A stretch of 36,995 nucleotides of DNA from Bacillota bacterium (GCA_012521465.1 JAAYMI010000189.1:1-36995); one strand, 5' to 3'; shown: positions 15,467 to 24,805, numbered from the stretch's first letter. Notes: generated by a model from the sequence alone, not told the origin. Translations and numbers: made by a program.

Positions 15467-16846
15467 GTGAAGCACAACCAAGATCCCTTTCCTGAGTTTC
15501 TCCAAAACCTCGAGCAGCACCAGATGGTAGGAGATGACAGCCAAAAAGTTCTACTTGCGGTGAGTGGAGGGCCGGATTCGATGGCTCTCCTTCACCTTTT
15601 TTTTCGCTGGAATCCCAGCCGGATCGGAGTGTGGCATCTCAACCATGGTTTTCGCCCAGCGGCTGCAGCTGAGGCGGAGATGGTGCGGCGCTACTGCCAG
15701 GATTTGGGTGTTCCTGTACAGATCTGCTGCTTTGACGTGACTGCGTTTATCCGCCAGGAGCGAGAATCAAAGCAGCAGGGGGCGCGGCGCATTCGCTATC
15801 AGCTGCTGGAGGAATATGCCAGAGACCGCGGGTATGACCGCATCGCCCTTGGCCACCATGCCGACGATCAAGCGGAAACGATTCTCATGCATTTCTTGCG
15901 GGGGAGCGGCTTATCGGGGTTGAAGGGCATGCTGCCCAAAAGAGGGATGTATATTCGCCCGCTGCTCACACTAAGTAAGGAAGTACTGGTACAGTACTGT
16001 GTTCACCACAGCATTCCATTTGCCATCGATGAATCTAATGTGGAGACTGTGTACTTGCGCAATAAGGTGCGCCATGAACTGATTCCCCTCCTCGAAAAGG
16101 AGTATAACCCGGGCCTGCGGCAGCATCTGCTGCATCTGAGTGAGATTGTGCAGGCTGAAGACGCCGAACTTGAGTCGAGTGCTGAGCGGATCGCAGGCCA
16201 GTACGCTGTTGTTCACGGTCAGCAGGTTGTATTCCCCAGGAAGGTTTTTGCCGCCCTTTCGCCCGCGCTGCAGCGGCGGGTGCTGCGGCGACTCTGGGCC
16301 CTGCACCGGGGAAACCTGCGCCGCCTCGAGTTTGAGCACGCGGAGAGGTGGCGTTGGCTGATTCTTTCTGGCAGAGCCTTTGAGTTGGAACTGCCCCAAA
16401 CATGGGCTGCCGGAACCACGAACCATATCTACGTGGGAGAATTTGAGCTGCAGGCGTGGGAAAGCGCTGTCCTGCCAATTCCTGGGGAGGTAGAAGCGGG
16501 CAGCTGCGTCATTCGGGCCGAAGTCTTTTCGGCCAAGGCGCTGCCTCCCTGCCCAGATAACAGCGAAGACTTCGCACTCGCCGCCTTGGCGCCGCCCCTG
16601 GTGGTGCGCCCCCGCCAGGAGGGCGATCGCATGGTACCTTTTGGCGGTTCTTCTCCAAAGAAAGTCAGCCGCCTAATGGTGGATGCCCACGTGCCGCGGA
16701 GCCTGCGCGATTATCTGCCGGTGGTCTGCGATCAGGCGGATATTCTGTGGATCCCAGAAGTAAAGCGCGCTGAAAAGGGACGCCTTTCCGCGGCGACGGA
16801 GCAAGTTGTCCGCCTTACCTGCGGTCTGCGGCAAACTTGTCGATAA
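15467..16846 (+). CDS. tilS: tRNA(Ile)-lysidine synthetase
   Basis: TilS joins lysine to the wobble cytidine of tRNA-Ile(CAT) using ATP, which changes its reading from AUG to AUA and is normally essential. The PP-loop ATP-binding motif SGGPDS is at 33-38, followed by GHHADDQAETILMHFLRG and a GMLP segment typical of TilS. The C-terminal part (VVRPRQEGDRMVPFGG...KKVSRLMVD) is the TilS C-domain that grips the tRNA. The start is GTG 15467 with AGGAGG ten bases upstream; the frame runs further up to a TTG at 15440, but the SD lies between the two. Length is 459 residues. It is coupled to spoIIE. In many relatives hprT follows; here ftsH is next. Confidence 0.95.
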   Translation: MKHNQDPFPEFLQNLEQHQMVGDDSQKVLLAVSGGPDSMALLHLFFRWNPSRIGVWHLNHGFRPAAAAEAEMVRRYCQDLGVPVQICCFDVTAFIRQERESKQQGARRIRYQLLEEYARDRGYDRIALGHHADDQAETILMHFLRGSGLSGLKGMLPKRGMYIRPLLTLSKEVLVQYCVHHSIPFAIDESNVETVYLRNKVRHELIPLLEKEYNPGLRQHLLHLSEIVQAEDAELESSAERIAGQYAVVHGQQVVFPRKVFAALSPALQRRVLRRLWALHRGNLRRLEFEHAERWRWLILSGRAFELELPQTWAAGTTNHIYVGEFELQAWESAVLPIPGEVEAGSCVIRAEVFSAKALPPCPDNSEDFALAALAPPLVVRPRQEGDRMVPFGGSSPKKVSRLMVDAHVPRSLRDYLPVVCDQADILWIPEVKRAEKGRLSAATEQVVRLTCGLRQTCR

Positions 16847-16849
16847 TCA

Positions 16850-16878
16850 TTGTCACAAGCATACCCCTGTGCTATAAT
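16850..16878 (+). promoter_or_regulatory. Promoter of ftsH-folB
   Basis: TTGTCA (16850-16855), 17 bases and a perfect TATAAT (16873-16878) lie right after tilS. The start of transcription near 16884 excludes initiation at the ATG 16885 in favour of TTG 16942. Confidence 0.82.
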
Positions 16879-16941
16879 TAAACAATGCATGAGTATCTGA
16901 ATTGGTATGCGTGCGCTCCGATTATGGAGGGGAGGATAGAT

Positions 16942-18876
16942 TTGAACAAATTCCTGCGAGGCATCAGCCTCTATTTGTTGATAGCCATTATCGTGGTCTC
17001 CCTTGCCAGCAGTCTATACTCGCCGCGCAGCTTTGAACGGGAACTGTACTACTCGGAACTGCTGCGGCTGATAGATCAAAACCAAGTGGTTTCAGTGCGG
17101 ATGGTGGGTGAACAGCAGATCAGCGGTGTTCTGCGGGACGGGACCCCCTTTGTTTCCCTTGTCCCCATGGGCACCATGCCTGACATTACTAAGCTTTTGA
17201 CTAACGCAGGTGTGCAGATCGCTGCCGAACCACCCCCGACGACACCCTGGTGGGTGGCGCTTCTACCCAACTTAATCTTCGTGGTTGTGCTGGCTTTGAT
17301 TTGGCTGTTTATCATGAATCAGATGCAGGGTGGGAACAACCGGGCTCTGTCCTTTGGCAAGAGCCGTGCCCGCCTCATTACCGAAGACAAGCCGCGGGTT
17401 GGGTTCAGCGATGTGGCTGGAGTTGATGAAGCGAAGCAGGAACTGCAGGAGATCGTAGAGTTCCTCAAGCATCCGAAGAAGTTTAACGAAGTGGGCGCCA
17501 AGATTCCCAAGGGAGTTCTCCTGGTAGGCCCACCGGGAACCGGAAAAACCCTCTTGGCTAGAGCTGTAGCTGGAGAAGCGGGCGTACCGTTTTTCAGTAT
17601 CAGCGGCTCGGAGTTTGTAGAAATGTTCGTGGGTGTCGGCGCTTCCCGGGTGCGGGACCTGTTTGAGCAGGCGAAAAAGAACGCTCCCTGCTTGGTGTTC
17701 ATTGATGAACTTGATGCGGTGGGGCGCCAGCGCGGCGCTGGCCTCGGCGGCGGCCATGATGAACGGGAGCAGACCCTCAACCAAATGCTGGTGGAGATGG
17801 ATGGGTTCGAAACCAACAGCGGGATTATCGTAATGGCAGCCACGAACCGGGCAGACGTTTTGGACCCTGCGCTTTTGCGGCCAGGGCGGTTTGACCGAAA
17901 GATCGTGGTGGATCGCCCCGATCTGGAAGGACGGAAAGCCATTCTCAAGATTCACAGCCGCAATAAGCCCTTAGCTCAAGATGTGGATCTGGACGTACTT
18001 GCTCGCCGCACTCCCGGATTTGCCGGTGCCGATTTGGAAAACCTGCTGAACGAAGCAGCAATATTAGCGGCCCGGGCTGGTCGGAAACAGATCCTTATGT
18101 CCGACACGGAAGAGGCCATCGATCGAGTGCTCATGGGGCCTGCCAAGAAGAATCGCATTTTAACGGAAGAAGACCGGCGAGTGTTTGCCTATCATGAGGC
18201 CGGCCACGCCGTGGCGGCATACTTCTTACCCCACGGCGACCCTGTGCACAAGGTTACCATCATTGGGCGCGGCTTAGCAGGCGGTTATACCATGACGCTG
18301 CCCGATGAAGAACGGTTTGTTACGACCCGTGCAAAGCTTTACGATGACTTAGTAGATCTCCTCGCCGGCCGGGCAGCTGAGGAAATCGCGATCGGCGAAA
18401 TCAGTACTGGAGCTCACAACGATCTAGAGCGAGTGACGAAAACGGCCCGAAAAATGGTGATGGAGTGGGGTATGAGCGATAGACTAGGACCCCTCACCTT
18501 TGGGCGTCCCAGCGGCGAGGATCTGGTGTTCCTCGGCCGTGATATTTCCCGGGATCGCAATTACAGCGAGGAAGTGGCTGCCGCGATTGACCAGGAAGTC
18601 CGGGAGATCGTGGACAATAGTTACCAACGAGCGATGGAAATCCTGACACAGCACCGCGACAAGCTTGATGCGGTTGCCCAAGCCCTGCTGGAAAAGGAAA
18701 CCTTGACCCGAGAAGAATTCGAAGCCATCATGGAAGGACGCGAATTGGAGAATATTGAGGAAGTAAAGGTTCCAGTCACCGAAGTCCAGCCTGAAGCATA
18801 TAAAGGGAAAGAAACCAATCGTGTCCGGGAACGGGGCGTTCAGCCCACAGGCGAACCGGTTATAGGCATGGAATAA
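16942..18876 (+). CDS. ftsH: ATP-dependent zinc metalloprotease FtsH
   Basis: FtsH is a membrane-bound hexameric AAA+ protease that degrades misfolded membrane proteins and short-lived regulators. Two membrane helices (residues ~8-25 and ~105-126) flank an extracytoplasmic loop. In the AAA domain are Walker A GPPGTGKT (196-203), Walker B LVFIDE (251-256) and the second region of homology with [20 protein letters not shown]. The zinc site HEAGH is at 418-422. The best start is TTG 16942 (644 residues), seven or fewer bases after the strong SD GGAGGGGAGG. The ATG at 16885 sits at the transcription start with no SD. folB follows after 18 bases. Confidence 0.97.
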   Translation: MNKFLRGISLYLLIAIIVVSLASSLYSPRSFERELYYSELLRLIDQNQVVSVRMVGEQQISGVLRDGTPFVSLVPMGTMPDITKLLTNAGVQIAAEPPPTTPWWVALLPNLIFVVVLALIWLFIMNQMQGGNNRALSFGKSRARLITEDKPRVGFSDVAGVDEAKQELQEIVEFLKHPKKFNEVGAKIPKGVLLVGPPGTGKTLLARAVAGEAGVPFFSISGSEFVEMFVGVGASRVRDLFEQAKKNAPCLVFIDELDAVGRQRGAGLGGGHDEREQTLNQMLVEMDGFETNSGIIVMAATNRADVLDPALLRPGRFDRKIVVDRPDLEGRKAILKIHSRNKPLAQDVDLDVLARRTPGFAGADLENLLNEAAILAARAGRKQILMSDTEEAIDRVLMGPAKKNRILTEEDRRVFAYHEAGHAVAAYFLPHGDPVHKVTIIGRGLAGGYTMTLPDEERFVTTRAKLYDDLVDLLAGRAAEEIAIGEISTGAHNDLERVTKTARKMVMEWGMSDRLGPLTFGRPSGEDLVFLGRDISRDRNYSEEVAAAIDQEVREIVDNSYQRAMEILTQHRDKLDAVAQALLEKETLTREEFEAIMEGRELENIEEVKVPVTEVQPEAYKGKETNRVRERGVQPTGEPVIGME

Positions 18877-18894
18877 CAAAGGGGGTCCGACACG

Positions 18895-19245
18895 ATGTCT
18901 GATCGGTTGATTCTCAAGAACATGGTGTTCTACGGGTATCACGGGGCGTATGCTGCGGAGAAGGAAATGGGACAGCGCTTCGAAGTCGACCTCGAGGTTT
19001 ACACAGATTTGCGTTACGGCAGTGATGATCCGGAACTGGCGTTCAGTTATGTAGACGCCTACACCTTGATCAAAGACATCGTGGAAGAGCGGGAATTTCT
19101 CTTGCCCGAGGTATTGGCAGAAACCATCGCTGAAGAACTCCTAGCCGCCTATGACGTGGAGAAAGTTGTGGTGCGGATTCGCAAGCCGTTTGTACCCCTG
19201 GGGGGCATCATGGACTATTTAGAAGTGGAGATCACTCGCCCCTAA
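18895..19245 (+). CDS. folB: Dihydroneopterin aldolase
   Basis: FolB converts dihydroneopterin to 6-hydroxymethyl-dihydropterin and glycolaldehyde in folate synthesis. The 116-residue length and the blocks FYGYHGAYAAEKEMGQRFEVDL, LLPEVLAETIAEEL and VRIRKPFVPLGGIMDYLEVEI are typical; the Lys of RKPF corresponds to the conserved catalytic lysine. ATG 18895 follows AAGGGGGT. It lies 18 bases after ftsH and before a strong terminator, so the two form an operon. folP and folK, its usual neighbours, are not in this window. Confidence 0.93.
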   Translation: MSDRLILKNMVFYGYHGAYAAEKEMGQRFEVDLEVYTDLRYGSDDPELAFSYVDAYTLIKDIVEEREFLLPEVLAETIAEELLAAYDVEKVVVRIRKPFVPLGGIMDYLEVEITRP

Positions 19246-19254
19246 GTCAGAAGA

Positions 19255-19292
19255 AAAATAAACCCCTTGCACCGTGCGGTGCAGGGGGTTTT
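19255..19292. terminator. Bidirectional terminator between folB and htrA
   Basis: A 12-bp stem with one G-U pair (19262-19273 with 19278-19289) closes a four-base loop. T-tails on the plus strand and a longer A-rich flank (T-rich on minus) on the other side let it end both convergent genes. Confidence 0.88.
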
Positions 19293-19311
19293 CCGTAATG
19301 CTTGGACTGTG

Positions 19312-20571
19312 CTATTCTTCGGTCCGCAGCTCGGCGGGCATGTTGCCCAGCGTGATAGAGATTAGGTCGGCCGTGCCACCGCGATAGACTGTCACCAGGA
19401 TCTCGTCACCAGGCTTAAGGCCGGTGAGCGCTTCCTTCATATCGTCCAGAGTGAAGATATCCCGATCGTTTACCCGGCGGATGATATCCAAGGACCTCAG
19501 TCCTGCCGCTTCCGCGGGGGAACCGCTGATCACGTCAACCACAATAACGCCTTTGCTGTCAGGCAGGCGGAGCTGCTTGGCCAGGTCTTCGGTAATCTCA
19601 CGGTAATAGATCCCGATCCAAGGCCGAGGTGGCAGTTCGTGTTTTACTCCGCCAGTCTCAATGAGTTCCTCCAGCACATCCTTGGCCACATTGATGGGAA
19701 TCGCAAACCCGATACCTTGGGCGGTGGCGTGCACGGCTGTGTTAATGCCAATTACCTTGCCCTCAATGTTCAGCAGCGGTCCACCAGAGTTACCAGGGTT
19801 GATGGAGGCATCTGTCTGCATCAGGTTCTCATAGCGCTGAATCCTACCGTCGGAACCCCGCACGCTGATGGCCCGGCCTTTTGCACTCAGCACACCGATG
19901 GTTACGGTGTGGTCAAAGGCTTGACCGTAGGGATTGCCGATGGCAATCACCCACTCGCCTGGACCAGCGGCATCGGAATCACCAAGTTCCAGATAGGGGA
20001 ACAGCGTATCCTCTTCTGCATCAATGATGCGGAGTACAGCTAGGTCAAGGGTAGCATCGGCGCCGATGATTTCGGCGTAGTACTCCTCCTTCAGACCTGG
20101 GACGTCCAGCGCTACTTTGATGGTCTGCCCTTCTCCTTTGTTGCCTACCACATGCTGGTTTGTGAGGATAATGCCCGACTCATCAATGAAGAAGCCTGTG
20201 CCTTGGCTCGTCTGACGCTGTGGTTCAGTGTAGAAGAACCACGGGTCAATGAAGAAGTCGAAGAACCCAAACGGATCCCGATAACGGGGAAACATCCCCC
20301 GATTAGGTGTTTCAGGTGCCGGCCACTCCACGGCCAGGAATACCGTAGCTGGACTAGCTACTTCCGCGATGTCGGCAATTAGATATGGGTTGCCCATTAG
20401 CAGAGGAAGTGGCTGAGCGGCTGCGGGTTCTGGCGGTGCCTGTTCAACGGCGACTTCTTCTGCCCGAACACTGGACACACTGCTGTGCGGCAGGCTCGCG
20501 TAAATTGCGCTGGCTGCCAAGAAGACAATTACCACAAAAAGCACAGTCGTAGAAAACTTCCTAAACCGCAT
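19312..20571 (-). CDS. htrA: HtrA/DegP-like serine protease, membrane-anchored, one PDZ domain
   Basis: This is an extracytoplasmic quality-control protease. An N-terminal membrane anchor (residues ~8-26) is followed by a Pro/Ala-rich linker, a trypsin-like domain and one PDZ domain (~310-410, with DIIRRVNDRDIFTLDDM). The catalytic triad is His140 (ILTNQHVV), Asp176 (ATLDLAVLR) and Ser262 (NPGNSGGPL). An aromatic-rich insert precedes the protease core (FGFFDFFIDPWFFY, ~101-114). ATG 20571 follows the SD AGGAGGAGG. It has its own promoter and is divergent from birA. The symbol is by family; B. subtilis has three such paralogues. Confidence 0.93.
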   Translation of the reverse strand: MRFRKFSTTVLFVVIVFLAASAIYASLPHSSVSSVRAEEVAVEQAPPEPAAAQPLPLLMGNPYLIADIAEVASPATVFLAVEWPAPETPNRGMFPRYRDPFGFFDFFIDPWFFYTEPQRQTSQGTGFFIDESGIILTNQHVVGNKGEGQTIKVALDVPGLKEEYYAEIIGADATLDLAVLRIIDAEEDTLFPYLELGDSDAAGPGEWVIAIGNPYGQAFDHTVTIGVLSAKGRAISVRGSDGRIQRYENLMQTDASINPGNSGGPLLNIEGKVIGINTAVHATAQGIGFAIPINVAKDVLEELIETGGVKHELPPRPWIGIYYREITEDLAKQLRLPDSKGVIVVDVISGSPAEAAGLRSLDIIRRVNDRDIFTLDDMKEALTGLKPGDEILVTVYRGGTADLISITLGNMPAELRTEE

Positions 20572-20611
20572 CTAAATCCTCCTCCTGTAAGAATGATTGC
20601 CTCCGAAGTAA

Positions 20612-20640
20612 ATTATACTGCTGCCATTTTCCCATTGCAA
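20612..20640 (-). promoter_or_regulatory. Promoter of htrA
   Basis: On the minus strand TTGCAA (20640-20635), a 17-base spacer and a perfect TATAAT (20617-20612) precede the htrA SD by about 20 bases. I found no CssR-like repeat that I could assign with confidence. Confidence 0.75.
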
Positions 20641-20655
20641 GGGGGTTGACAATAA

Positions 20656-21471
20656 ATGGAAACGACTCACACTGTGCTGCAGTGGGGATTACCCCACATC
20701 CAGACCATTCATCTGTACGCGTCACTACCTTCTACCAATACCTCCGCCAAGGACCAGATCTTCAGAGGCTGTGTACATGGTACCGTAGTTTGGGCTTTGG
20801 AACAGACTGCAGGCCGGGGACGCCGGGGGCGCCCCTGGTTCAGTGACAGTACTTCGCTCACTTTTAGTGTGATCTGGCGGTTACCAGACTATGCCAAGGC
20901 TGGTCTACTTCCCCTTGCACTCGGCTTGGGGCTCGTGCGGGAACTGCAGGTCTATTCGCCCCAGGTTAAACTAAAATGGCCCAACGATTTGTGGGCTGGG
21001 GAGCGCAAACTGGGAGGCATTCTGTGTGAGAGCACCAAGCATCAAGGGGAGATCTGGGTAGTGGCAGGCGTTGGCCTTAACATCAATCGTCCTATGCAGG
21101 CCCCTGACATCCCTGCCGTATCGCTGGCAGAATGCTGTGGGGTTCCATTAACCCGTTTTGAGGTCTTGACTCTGGCACTCGCGGGAGCCAACGCTGCCTT
21201 GGCGAGGCTTTTGGCGGATGACGTGGAGTGGTCGGAGGAATTTGAGCGCTTCGGAAACTTCCTGCACCGGTCCGTTTACCTGCTTGCCCAGGGGAAGGCG
21301 TGGCGGGCCATACCCCGCCAGGTCCTGCCTGATGGGAGGCTGCTGGTGGAGGCTGAGGATGGCAGTCTCCGAGCCGTGCTTGCGGAGGAAGTAAGTCTGA
21401 GGCCCGTTGGACACTACCAATCAGGTGAATACCGCGAAGGTGATAAAAATCGCGGCGATAAAACCAATTAG
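20656..21471 (+). CDS. birA: Biotin--[acetyl-CoA-carboxylase] ligase, no DNA-binding domain
   Basis: BirA activates biotin to biotinyl-AMP and attaches it to carboxylase carrier domains. The catalytic core shows LPSTNTSAKD, the adenylate loop GRGRRGRPW, KWPNDLW and the lysine of GGILCE, then AGVGLNINRP and the C-terminal SH3-like cap. The N-terminal helix-turn-helix of bifunctional BirA is absent, so this is a group I ligase that should not repress biotin genes. ATG 20656 follows AAGGGGG. The last ~17 residues beyond the family's usual end (VSLRP) are encoded antisense to spmB, with a 51-bp convergent overlap. I found no clear promoter. Confidence 0.93.
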   Translation: METTHTVLQWGLPHIQTIHLYASLPSTNTSAKDQIFRGCVHGTVVWALEQTAGRGRRGRPWFSDSTSLTFSVIWRLPDYAKAGLLPLALGLGLVRELQVYSPQVKLKWPNDLWAGERKLGGILCESTKHQGEIWVVAGVGLNINRPMQAPDIPAVSLAECCGVPLTRFEVLTLALAGANAALARLLADDVEWSEEFERFGNFLHRSVYLLAQGKAWRAIPRQVLPDGRLLVEAEDGSLRAVLAEEVSLRPVGHYQSGEYREGDKNRGDKTN

Positions 21472-21954
21472 ATCCGTCAGTAGACTCGTGACAAGCGTGT
21501 GGCGAATCTGCTTGATCCCCACTGCTCCCGTATATACCGTGAGTACATAGAAGGTCGTCTCAGTGGTGCCCATAATCGCGCTAGCCATGCGCCCGATCAG
21601 CGAATCAGGACCGTAATCAGCAAACAGCTGGGCAAGGACTCCCAGGGCACCCGACCCCGAAAGGGGCCGGACGAGGACCAGCGGGATAATCTCTTCTGGA
21701 ATCGCAAAGAAACTCGTCACTGGTCGGAGAATAGTCGTGACCAGCTCCAGGGCACCGGAGAGGCGGAAAATCTGGACCGCCACCAGCATGGCGACCAGGT
21801 TGGGTAAAATGCGCGCGGTGGTGAAGAGGCCGTTTTTCGCGCCCGCTACAAAGGCCTCGTACACAGCGACCCGCCCCTGGATGCCTAGGGACACCACCAT
21901 AAGGAAAATTGCGGGAATGGCAAAGCGCGAGATTTGGGTTAAGACGTTCAGCAT
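21421..21954 (-). CDS. spmB: Spore maturation protein B
   Basis: SpmB is a membrane protein needed, with SpmA, for full dehydration of the spore core. It is a nucleoside-recognition ('Gate') domain protein. The 177 residues match the length of B. subtilis SpmB. Motifs are ARILPNLVAMLVAVQIFR, PLVLVRPLSGSGALG and MGTTETTFYVLTVYTGAVG. Four or five hydrophobic segments are visible. ATG 21954 follows GGAGAG, and the gene begins 14 bases after spmA. Its 3' end overlaps birA. Confidence 0.95.
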   Translation of the reverse strand: MLNVLTQISRFAIPAIFLMVVSLGIQGRVAVYEAFVAGAKNGLFTTARILPNLVAMLVAVQIFRLSGALELVTTILRPVTSFFAIPEEIIPLVLVRPLSGSGALGVLAQLFADYGPDSLIGRMASAIMGTTETTFYVLTVYTGAVGIKQIRHTLVTSLLTDLIGFIAAIFITFAVFT

Positions 21955-21968
21955 GCTGGATCTCTCCT

Positions 21969-22544
21969 CTACCAGAAGCGGCGGAGAACTCGATCAATCA
22001 GAAAAGCAGCCAGGCTAGAACAGCTGGTCGCAAAGACGATGGTACCTACCACTTCCGCAGGGGCACTAGAGCCTTGGGCAGCCCTGAGGGCGATGATGGT
22101 TCCAGGTAGAATGGTCAAACTCGATGCAGTGAGGACTACGAAAGTACACATACTATTGCTGGCTGTATCTTTGGAGGGATTCAGTTTCTGCAGCTCTTCC
22201 ATGGCCTTGATCCCCAGAGGAGTGCAGGCATTGCCCAACCCAAGCACATTCGCGGCCATGGCAAGGAGCACCGCGCCCATGGCTGGGTGGTCTGGGGGGA
22301 CATCTGGAAACAGCTTCCGGCCTATAGGCCGCATAGTTCTGGCCAGCTGGGCCATTAGGCCGCTCTCCTGCGCGATCTGCATCATGCCAGACCAAAAGGC
22401 AATTAGTCCCGCGAGCCCCAGGGCAATAGTGATCCCTTGTTCAGCTCCTCTTACGATGGCTTCTGTCACAACTTCAATGCGCCCATCGAGGGCTGCCACC
22501 AGAATGCCGCTGGCGATCATGAAAAACCAGATGTAGTTGATCAT
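21969..22544 (-). CDS. spmA: Spore maturation protein A
   Basis: SpmA is the membrane partner of SpmB in spore core dehydration. The sequence begins MINYIWFFMIASGILVAAL, contains the Gate-domain block GLIAFWSGMMQIAQESGL, and has GNACTPLGIKAMEELQKLNP near the middle. I start it at ATG 22544 (191 residues; B. subtilis SpmA is 196), nine bases after GGGAGG; a GTG at 22550 is closer to that SD. In B. subtilis these genes follow dacB under sigma-E. No dacB is present here, and I could not identify a convincing sigma-E promoter. Confidence 0.95.
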   Translation of the reverse strand: MINYIWFFMIASGILVAALDGRIEVVTEAIVRGAEQGITIALGLAGLIAFWSGMMQIAQESGLMAQLARTMRPIGRKLFPDVPPDHPAMGAVLLAMAANVLGLGNACTPLGIKAMEELQKLNPSKDTASNSMCTFVVLTASSLTILPGTIIALRAAQGSSAPAEVVGTIVFATSCSSLAAFLIDRVLRRFW

Positions 22545-22677
22545 GGGCACTTCCCTCCCCTGTACATAGCTATGCTGGCGGTGCCTATTTTTAGTGCAAA
22601 AACGTCGTCTCAGGCGTTATTTCCGGAAAAAGGCCCTTCAGGTCGTTCTGATGTTCCCTGACGTACGAATTTGAGGT

Positions 22678-22708
22678 TTGCACCCACCCCGCGGGGATAT
22701 GCTATAAT
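22678..22708 (+). promoter_or_regulatory. Promoter of the ctsR-mcsA-mcsB-clpC operon
   Basis: A perfect TATAAT at 22703-22708 is preceded by TGC, an extended -10. The best -35, TTGCAC at 22678-22683, is 19 bases away, so the extended -10 probably compensates. The CtsR operator begins right after the expected start of transcription. Confidence 0.72.
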
Positions 22709-22716
22709 CTAGTCAA

Positions 22717-22733
22717 GGTCAGGGATGGTCAGA
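22717..22733 (+). promoter_or_regulatory. CtsR operator
   Basis: Two direct heptads, GGTCAGG (22717-22723) and GGTCAGA (22727-22733), are separated by GAT. The CtsR consensus is RGTCAAA-NAN-RGTCAAA, so spacing is exact and 11 of 14 heptad bases fit. It overlaps the initial transcribed region and the ctsR SD, as expected for autorepression. Confidence 0.75.
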
Positions 22734-22745
22734 GGAGGTGGATAC

Positions 22746-23210
22746 ATGGGTACACTTGCCGATCACATCGAAGCCTACATTAAGCAGATGCTGAGGGAGA
22801 ACCAAGGGCGAGCCATTGAACTGAGCCGGGCCCAGCTGGCCGATGTGTTTGCCTGCGTCCCCTCTCAGATCAACTATGTCCTGGCGACCCGGTTTTCCTT
22901 AGAACGGGGTTACATCGTGGAAAGCAGGCGGGGAGGCGGCGGGTATATCCGCATCGGCCGGGTGCAGGTTGAGGATGTGAGGCAGGATACCATTGAGCTT
23001 CTTAACCAGATTGGCCAGCGCCTCTCGGAGAGGCAGATGAACAATGTTCTGGCGCGGCTCATAGACCACCATGTACTCAACGCTAGGCAGGCGGGGATCA
23101 TCCGGGGAATCGTACAGCAGGAATGTGCAAATATTGGCGAGGGCAAAGATGTCCTCAGGGCCAGTCTTGTCCGGGCCATGCTGCTGCTCATTCTGGAGCA
23201 GGGCGTATAG
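22746..23210 (+). CDS. ctsR: Class III heat-shock repressor CtsR
   Basis: CtsR is a dimeric winged-helix repressor of clp genes that leaves DNA on heating and is then handled by the McsB-ClpC system. The N-terminal DNA-binding domain includes LADVFACVPSQINYVL and the thermosensing wing with RRGGGGYIRI. The C-terminal half is helical and includes LIDHHVLNARQAGIIRG. ATG 22746 (154 residues) follows AGAGGAGG. It is the first gene of the four-gene operon under its own operator. Confidence 0.97.
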   Translation: MGTLADHIEAYIKQMLRENQGRAIELSRAQLADVFACVPSQINYVLATRFSLERGYIVESRRGGGGYIRIGRVQVEDVRQDTIELLNQIGQRLSERQMNNVLARLIDHHVLNARQAGIIRGIVQQECANIGEGKDVLRASLVRAMLLLILEQGV

Positions 23211-23222
23211 GGAGGAGTAACT

Positions 23223-23747
23223 ATGCTGTGTGAGAAATGTGGACAGAACCCAGCGACAGTCCGGTTTGTCCATGTAGAGAACGGCCAGAAAACTGAAGTA
23301 AACTTGTGTCAGGCCTGTGCCCAGGGCTACAGCAGCGGTTTTGCCGTGGGCTTCGACTTACAGAACATCCTCGCTAACATGTTCGACTTACCAAAGATGT
23401 GGGGCGCCGTAGCAGCTCCCGACCAGCGCCGCTGCCCCACCTGCAACTCCAGCCTGGCGGACATTCAAAAACGGGCTCAACTTGGCTGCAGCGACTGTTA
23501 TACTGTCTTTCAGGGCGAGGTGGATACACTGCTGCGCCGCATTCACTCCACAAACCGGCACGTGGGCAAGATTCCAGCTACAGGCTACACCAAGATCCGC
23601 ATTCAGCGCCAGATCGAGGAGAAACGGCGAGCAATGGAAGAATGTGTGCGATCCGAGCGGTTTGAGAGGGCAGCTGAACTGCGGGACGAGGTGCGGCAGC
23701 TGGAAAGACTCCTTGCGGAAGGAGAAGATGGACATGAGGGACGTTAG
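23223..23747 (+). CDS. mcsA: McsA, activator of protein arginine kinase
   Basis: McsA is a zinc-binding protein that activates McsB. It has four C-x2-C pairs: CEKC at the start, CQAC, CPTC and CSDC. A C-terminal UVR motif (IEEKRRAMEECVRSERFERA, continuing AELRDEVRQLE) resembles the one in ClpC and UvrB. ATG 23223 follows GGAGGAG. The 174 residues and gene order are standard. The 3' end overlaps mcsB by 14 bp, so translation is coupled. Confidence 0.96.
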   Translation: MLCEKCGQNPATVRFVHVENGQKTEVNLCQACAQGYSSGFAVGFDLQNILANMFDLPKMWGAVAAPDQRRCPTCNSSLADIQKRAQLGCSDCYTVFQGEVDTLLRRIHSTNRHVGKIPATGYTKIRIQRQIEEKRRAMEECVRSERFERAAELRDEVRQLERLLAEGEDGHEGR

Positions 23748-24777
23748 TCAGGCCTTGAGTGCGTGGATGCGGGGTTCTGGTCCCGAGGGAGATATCGTGC
23801 TGGGGTCACGCATCCGCCTAGCCCGCAACCTGAAAGGGATCCCCTTTCCCGGCGCTGCGAGCCGCGAACAGTTGAAGCATGTGCTGCAGGTCTCCGAGTC
23901 GGCGAGCGCAGCGCTGAGCAGCTTTGGTCCAATGCGGTTTTTGAAGATGGCTGAGATCGAATCGCTGGAGCGGCAGCTCTTGGTGGAAGAACACCTGATC
24001 AGCCCAGAGCACACCAAGAATGCTCAGGCCAAAGGAGTGATTCTGGGCAAGCAAGATGAAATCAGTATAATGATTAACGAAGAGGATCATTTCCGCATCC
24101 AGATTTTCCACCCGGGGCTGCAGCTCGAGGAGGCATGGCGCCTAGCGGATACTGTTGATGACAGATTTGAGGCCCAGCTCGACTATGCTTTTGATCAGGA
24201 GCGGGGTTATCTCACAGCGTGTCCCACCAATGTAGGTACTGGGATGCGGGCCTCCGTTATGCTGCACCTGCCTGCCCTCAGGCTGGTTAAGCAGGTCAAC
24301 CAAGTGCTGGGTGCGGTGACGAAGTTCGGCCTGGCTGTGCGGGGCCTGTACGGCGAAGGGAGCGACAGCCAAGCCAGCATTTACCAGCTGTCCAACCAAG
24401 CAACCCTCGGCATGAGCGAGGAAGCCATTATTGAGCGGCTAAACCGTTTGGCGCACCAAGTCTTGGCCGGTGAACGCCAGGCCCGTGACTACCTGTTGAG
24501 CAGTAAGAACCGCTTGGCTACAGAAGATCGCCTCTACAGAGCGTATGGGATTCTCACCCATGCCCGTTCCATGACTGGTCAGGAAGCCATGGGTCTCCTC
24601 TCCGATGTGAAGCTGGGCGTGGAACTAGGCATCATTCTCGGCGTGGACCCTAATCTGTTAAAACAGCTGATTGTGTTGATCAGGCCAGCTCATCTGCAGA
24701 AGATCATGGGGCAGGAGCTTCCCCCCGAGGAGCGAGATCGACTGCGAGCTAGTTTAATCCGAGATATGTTGAAATAA
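23734..24777 (+). CDS. mcsB: Protein arginine kinase McsB
   Basis: McsB phosphorylates arginines of damaged proteins, marking them for ClpCP, and acts on CtsR. It is related to phosphagen kinases. Visible marks are [14 protein letters not shown] (ATP-phosphate-binding arginines), [20 protein letters not shown], which contains the conserved active-site Cys region, and [21 protein letters not shown] start it at ATG 23734, nine bases after AAGGAG (347 residues; B. subtilis McsB is 363). ATG 23728 is only three bases from that SD. It lies inside the class III operon, 28 bases before clpC. Confidence 0.96.
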   Translation: MRDVSQALSAWMRGSGPEGDIVLGSRIRLARNLKGIPFPGAASREQLKHVLQVSESASAALSSFGPMRFLKMAEIESLERQLLVEEHLISPEHTKNAQAKGVILGKQDEISIMINEEDHFRIQIFHPGLQLEEAWRLADTVDDRFEAQLDYAFDQERGYLTACPTNVGTGMRASVMLHLPALRLVKQVNQVLGAVTKFGLAVRGLYGEGSDSQASIYQLSNQATLGMSEEAIIERLNRLAHQVLAGERQARDYLLSSKNRLATEDRLYRAYGILTHARSMTGQEAMGLLSDVKLGVELGIILGVDPNLLKQLIVLIRPAHLQKIMGQELPPEERDRLRASLIRDMLK

Positions 24778-24805
24778 CCTAGAAACGAAGAAAGAAGGTG
24801 GAGAG

